A stretch of 64,000 nucleotides of DNA from NCBI GenBank assembly GCA_023313575.1, contig JAJTTP010000002.1, forward strand, positions 248,001 through 312,000. Direction: 5' to 3'. Source of the stretch: Eutypella sp. D-1. Lineage: Eukaryota > Ascomycota > Sordariomycetes > Xylariales > Diatrypaceae. The notes below the pieces were generated by a model that worked only from the letters and a program-made list of their open reading frames with translations, did no database searches and had not been told where the DNA came from. Below, one piece after another: positions 60,041 to 64,000 of the stretch. Position 1 is the stretch's first letter, and each line of letters begins with the position of its first letter. A program made the position numbers and the translations under genes.

Positions 60041-60796
60041 CGCAACGGCCCTATCCTACACAACTTCCCGAGCGACGGGCACCTACACTGGAGCCCTTGA
60101 AAGCGACCTACGGCCTTCGTCGAAGGTCAAATGAGATCCTGTGGACAATAATGACCCACATACGTCGTCTACTAGCTACTGAAAAATACGGAGTAAATGA
60201 AGCGCTAGGTCAAGATAATGTATAAGTAGAATAAGAGTGACGCCCGAGATTGTCCGAAGGGTAGAGTTGGTAGATGTCGGCGGAATACAAAGTTACTTGC
60301 TTACCTTACTTACTGCGGGAATGGGTTACGTAATTACGGCTATTTCTGGTCGTTAACGGTCGCGGACCGTTATCGTAGAACGTACGGAAATTACCCCAGC
60401 TGATCCAGATCCATAGATCCATGCCACATGCCGCATGCATGTGATCCGATGACGCCATATTTACTGCTAGGATGCCGTTGAGATAGCAGCTGTTTGCCAG
60501 CTGATAGGCTTGATGTAAAGCCCGAATACCAGCAGCCATTCAAAGTGTAGGTAGTAGTAGAAATAGATGTTTCTGGTGATTATATGAGCTACGGTCCTAT
60601 TCCAATTGGGATAAGTCAAGGCATAATCTAAAAGACATAGTCCATCTAGCACGCTGCAACATCACCGCCGCCCGGCCCTCAACCACCCAGGTTGACCCAA
60701 CACCCCCTGATTTTTCAGTCCTAGTCGACGTCGAGCCGGCGCCTTGTCTTTTGATGCATGCCGTACTTCTAACATGACCCGGCTTTCGGGTAGGCC
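60041..60796. other. Intergenic region upstream of the MFS transporter
   Basis: It should hold the transporter promoter. No other gene was seen. Confidence 0.55.
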
Positions 60797-61300
60797 CTAG
60801 ATATGAACTCTGTCAGCAAAAAAAAACACCTCTGTACACGTTCTACTCTGGCTGACTAGCAGAGAATGGAGACTTTTGCGAAAGGATGGCCTAAAGAGGA
60901 AGAACATGAAAAGGTCCACATACGCAATATTCCAATCCTCAGTAGGCTTGGCGCCGCCGCGCTCACAGGAGCGGATCTCGCGGCGGAGTCTAGAAGCGCA
61001 GTCGGTGACGGGGAGGAAGGGACCATGCTGGGCATCGGTGCGGCGCGTCGTCGTGAGCACGACGCTCTTGCCCCCGCCGATACCGTAGCACTTCGTCACC
61101 GTTTCCCCGTACGCGTAGTCCCGTCCGCCCATGCCGCCGGCTACGCTGCACGCCTCGTCCACCCGCGCCATCGCCGCGTCGTACTGCGCGCCCCATACCT
61201 CCCCTGTCGCGTAGCACGCCCGCTTCGACAGCATCGCCGAGGCGGAGCCGGGGGTTAGCGCGAGGGCGAGGGCGAGGGCTGCGAGGCTGTTGAAGTGCAT
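60797..61300 (-). CDS. Small secreted cysteine-containing protein (effector-like)
   Basis: An ORF of 167 residues. Residues 1-22 form a clear signal peptide ending in SASA. Lys-Arg at 26-27 is a possible Kex2 processing site just before the mature start ACYATG. The body (about residues 28-120) is Gly- and Cys-containing (CYATGEVW, VDEACSV, VTKCYGIGGG, VTDCASRLRREIRSCERGG), with evenly spaced cysteines that could form disulfides. The C-terminal 40 residues turn hydrophobic and then unrelated. A GTATGT donor at the NIAYV codons suggests that an intron removes this tail, so the 3' end is uncertain. No family was recognised; effector-like describes the layout only. Confidence 0.6.
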   Translation of the reverse strand: MHFNSLAALALALALTPGSASAMLSKRACYATGEVWGAQYDAAMARVDEACSVAGGMGGRDYAYGETVTKCYGIGGGKSVVLTTTRRTDAQHGPFLPVTDCASRLRREIRSCERGGAKPTEDWNIAYVDLFMFFLFRPSFRKSLHSLLVSQSRTCTEVFFFADRVHI

Positions 61301-62695
61301 TTTCGTATGCCTGATAGTATTGGAAAGGGAAATAAGGAATAGTAATTGTAGGGGAGCAGATCTTGTAGGACTGCTAGGACGTTTAGGGGTTTCGTGATGA
61401 AATTGCTTGATATTCTCTCGTGTCTACCAGACCTCGCCATGACGGAACCGGGACTCTTATATAATCGGCGTCTTGAGATGACCTTCATAGTCAAGGGGAG
61501 GTGCAACTATCTGGACAGATAACTATCGCGTGCCCATCAGTCACGTCCAGGCTATTGAGACACTCAGTGCTCTAGACCCTCAGGAGTCTCTTGCCCTTGA
61601 GCATCCCAGCCACAGTCTGGTATTCATGCGATACATTAGCCATTAAGCTATAAGGACTTCCAAGGCTTCCATCACATCTAGAAATCTAGGCTGCTTCGAT
61701 AAAGACTACATCATTGCCAACGTGATTGATCCATGATCGAGACCTACGAGGCCAAGACCGAGTTAGATATCCATTTCTGGTAGGATACCTCGCCGAAGGG
61801 ATACCGACTTTATATAGCACTAGCCTAAAAAGAATATATGCATCCCTTGATTCGCTTCATGTTATGGGCATCAGCTCGTACGCCCCGATTGCTGGAGAGT
61901 TGAGAATCCGCACATCCTCGTGAGTTACGGATAGGTTTGTACTCTGTCCAGCTCTCCGCCATCCCCATGGAAGATAGACATTGTCTCGCTCTGCTCCCTT
62001 TCGTGAATCTATAGAGCGAGATCCACACACAAATGATGAGGATCACCCGATCTACCGGTGTGGCATATGCCTAAGTCTAGTACGGGTCCTACTGAATTAC
62101 CCAAGTAGAATGCCGTCACATCCGATTCAAGGGCGGCCACGTTCTCCGGAGGGGCCCACATGGCATGGAGTTAGACAACGGAACCAAGACAAGAATCTTC
62201 CAGCCCGAGACCGATCTGTTGAACAGATCTCGTCTTCGTGTATCGAAACAACGCACGTTGCTAAACGCAAAGCTCAAATAAGTTTTTATTGTAAGTACAA
62301 AACTGGTCTGTTTGGAGCATATGAGACTGGACAGGGGAAATTGACACGAGGCCAAGGACGGGGGCACCGTAACACTACTAGATGCTGAATTTTAATGTCT
62401 GGTCATAACTGGTTATGACTCCCGCGAACAGTGCCGATAAGTTTAGAATTCGGCGCTGTATCATGAGTCTTATCTTAAGAAGATCTATAATAGAGCCACC
62501 GGAACGGAAGCGCCGACCCGCGTTCCTGGGTATCATATCAACGCCCCCTGCCGACCCAATTTACCAAAAGACCTGATGTCAAGCCAGCGCCTGTGTATTA
62601 CCATATGTATGCTATGTGCTAACGAGGAATGTGGGAAGAGCACAAGTCAAAGTGGTCCAGCAGATTGAAAAGCCAGCTTGAAAAGACGCCGCCCA
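61301..62695. other. Intergenic region with no gene seen
   Basis: Promoter side of the small secreted protein and 3' flank of the next gene. No motif-bearing ORF. Confidence 0.5.
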
Positions 62696-64000
62696 TCATT
62701 GAACCAGCGCTACCCCCCAGAGCCCCGCCATGTCGGGATCATGCAGCATCTGCCACTTGGTATGAGCGTGGTTGATGTGGTCCCTGAGAGCGTTGACGTC
62801 GGGGTAGACGCGGACCGTGGCCGAGGCTGAGGCCGGGGATGGGGACGGATTGGCGGTAGCGCAGAGGACGCATCCGAAGCCGCCACTCCACTCGGCCCGA
62901 CGACCGTATCCTCCCCCAGCACCGCCATTTAGAGCCGCGCGACTGGCAGCAGCGGGACTGCCCTGGCCACAACAGTGCGACTTGCCTAGGAACCGCGGCG
63001 TGAGGCGGAAGGGGGCCTGAAGCACGAAGTTCAGGTCCTCCTGCTCCAGCCACGCGTACCAGTCGTACCCGCACCTGCATGTGCGGGACCTCTCGCTCCA
63101 GCCGCCCGCGCCCCAGTCCCTGCTCCTACTACTGCTGCTGCTGCTGCCGCCACTACTTTTACATGAAGGGAAGGGGGCATAAGGCCCAGGGACCGGCATC
63201 GGCATCGGCTTCTTCACGTCCTTCTGGTACCCCAGTGCCTCCGGACAGAACGTGCTAAACGCACTGGCCTCGGGGTATTGGGGTGTGTGGGTGGTGGTGA
63301 TGATACCTGCGTTATCGCGCGACGATGACACACATGTGGACTTCGTAGTGGTGACTGGATGCCTGGTAGCCTTTAAAGGGAAACTGAACGGCTCACACAT
63401 GCTTCCCTGAGGCTCATCTGGTGCCAATTTCGGCGTTAGCGGCGGGGACGGCGGGGACAGCTGGTACGGGGATCGCCTCGGTTCCGTGGTACGATGTACT
63501 ATTTCGCCACCATTATTGTTGCTTCTGTTACCAGCGCCCTCATCAGCCGATGCATTGATTCCTTTGATGACGCTCGACCGAGTCGGATTGGGCATCCTTT
63601 CTCTGATGCTCTCTGATATGGATAGGAGCCTGGAATGCCGCCTTGAAGAGGCCGCGGAAGAGCCCGGGGTCGACAGGGCGGTTGGGGGGCGGCCGACAGC
63701 GAAAGTCCGCTTCTGCTGGCCCGCGAGGGCAGCGAGGCTCGAAATCCGAACGGCCTCGGAGGCCCTGATCATATCGGCGAGCGGCAGAATGCCGTCGCCG
63801 TCGGGCATCATCGCGTTATACAGTGTCCTGACGTGTCCCTCGAGGCAAATCAGGTTTCTGCGCAGCGCCGCACGGCATATCTCTATAGGTCAACGCGTGA
63901 GTCAGCATCTCCTCTAAGCTCTTAACCCATGAAGGGAAAGAGACTAGGTAGGCGGTCTCCCGTACCATCCCCGATCGAGAAGCTGTCCCCTAGGGAGCTG
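62696..64000 (-). CDS. Unrecognised protein with C-terminal Cys/His region, 5' end outside window
   Basis: Exons are >64000..63928 and 63882..62696, with a 45-nt intron (GTTAAG..ATAG) whose removal joins FPFM to EICRAALRRNLICLEGHVRTLYNAM in frame. The visible 3' exon has 394 codons before its stop. The first part is helical and conserved-looking, followed by a long Ser/Pro/Thr-rich disordered region. The C-terminal part has paired cysteines (CRCGYDWYAWL, FGCVLCAT) and ends ALRDHINHAH, so CxxC plus HxxxxH-like ligands could bind zinc. No family was recognised. The gene continues beyond the window on the N-terminal side. Confidence 0.65.

Overview
The window is nuclear DNA of a filamentous ascomycete (Pezizomycotina, most likely a sordariomycete). 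The genes are GC-rich and carry short GT-AG introns of about 45-80 nt. The carotenoid oxygenase and opsin are close to the Fusarium CarX/CarO type. A 21 kb AT-rich block shows the hypermutation expected of repeat-induced point mutation (RIP). The genus cannot be named from sequence reading alone.

Left arm (1-15.6 kb): the C-terminally truncated end of an IKS1-like protein kinase (-); a divergent pair made of a CarX-type retinal-forming carotenoid oxygenase (-) and a CarO-type opsin (+), so the enzyme that makes retinal sits beside a protein that binds it; a secreted purine-nucleoside-permease-family protein (-); and a nine-exon LaeA-like methyltransferase (-). The surrounding 9.6-12.0 and 13.6-15.6 kb stretches appear gene-free.

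Centre (15.65-36.63 kb): a nest of retrotransposons resolved from target-site duplications (TSDs). A Ty1/copia element (TSD GTACT) contains a solo gypsy LTR (TSD ATTAT). That LTR is split by a gypsy chromovirus, G2 (TSD ATTTA). G2 is itself split by a second full-length copy, G1 (TSD TAAAA), and by two solo LTRs (TSDs TATCC and AGTAT). When the nested pieces are subtracted, every element returns to a sensible family length: about 5.91 kb for copia, 6.87 and 6.88 kb for the two gypsy copies, and about 427 bp for each LTR. All coding regions are broken by C-to-T and G-to-A changes, but reverse transcriptase, integrase, chromodomain and RNase H relics can be read. The gypsy family also carries an unexpected cysteine-rich ORF on the opposite strand beside its 3' LTR.

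Right arm (36.6-64 kb): an AAA+ ATPase gene (-) interrupted by one in-frame TAG that has the RIP signature; an MpaB/DUF2236-type oxygenase (-); the GPI-transamidase subunit PIG-S (-); a FAT1/FATP-type acyl-CoA synthetase (+); a 298-bp TA-flanked MITE; DPH2 for diphthamide synthesis (+); a small MARVEL-like membrane protein (-); a DHA1-type MFS transporter (-); a small secreted cysteine-containing protein (-); and the 5'-truncated end of an unrecognised Cys/His protein (-). These are mostly housekeeping or solitary accessory genes. Apart from the oxygenase/opsin pair I see no operon-like or biosynthetic cluster.
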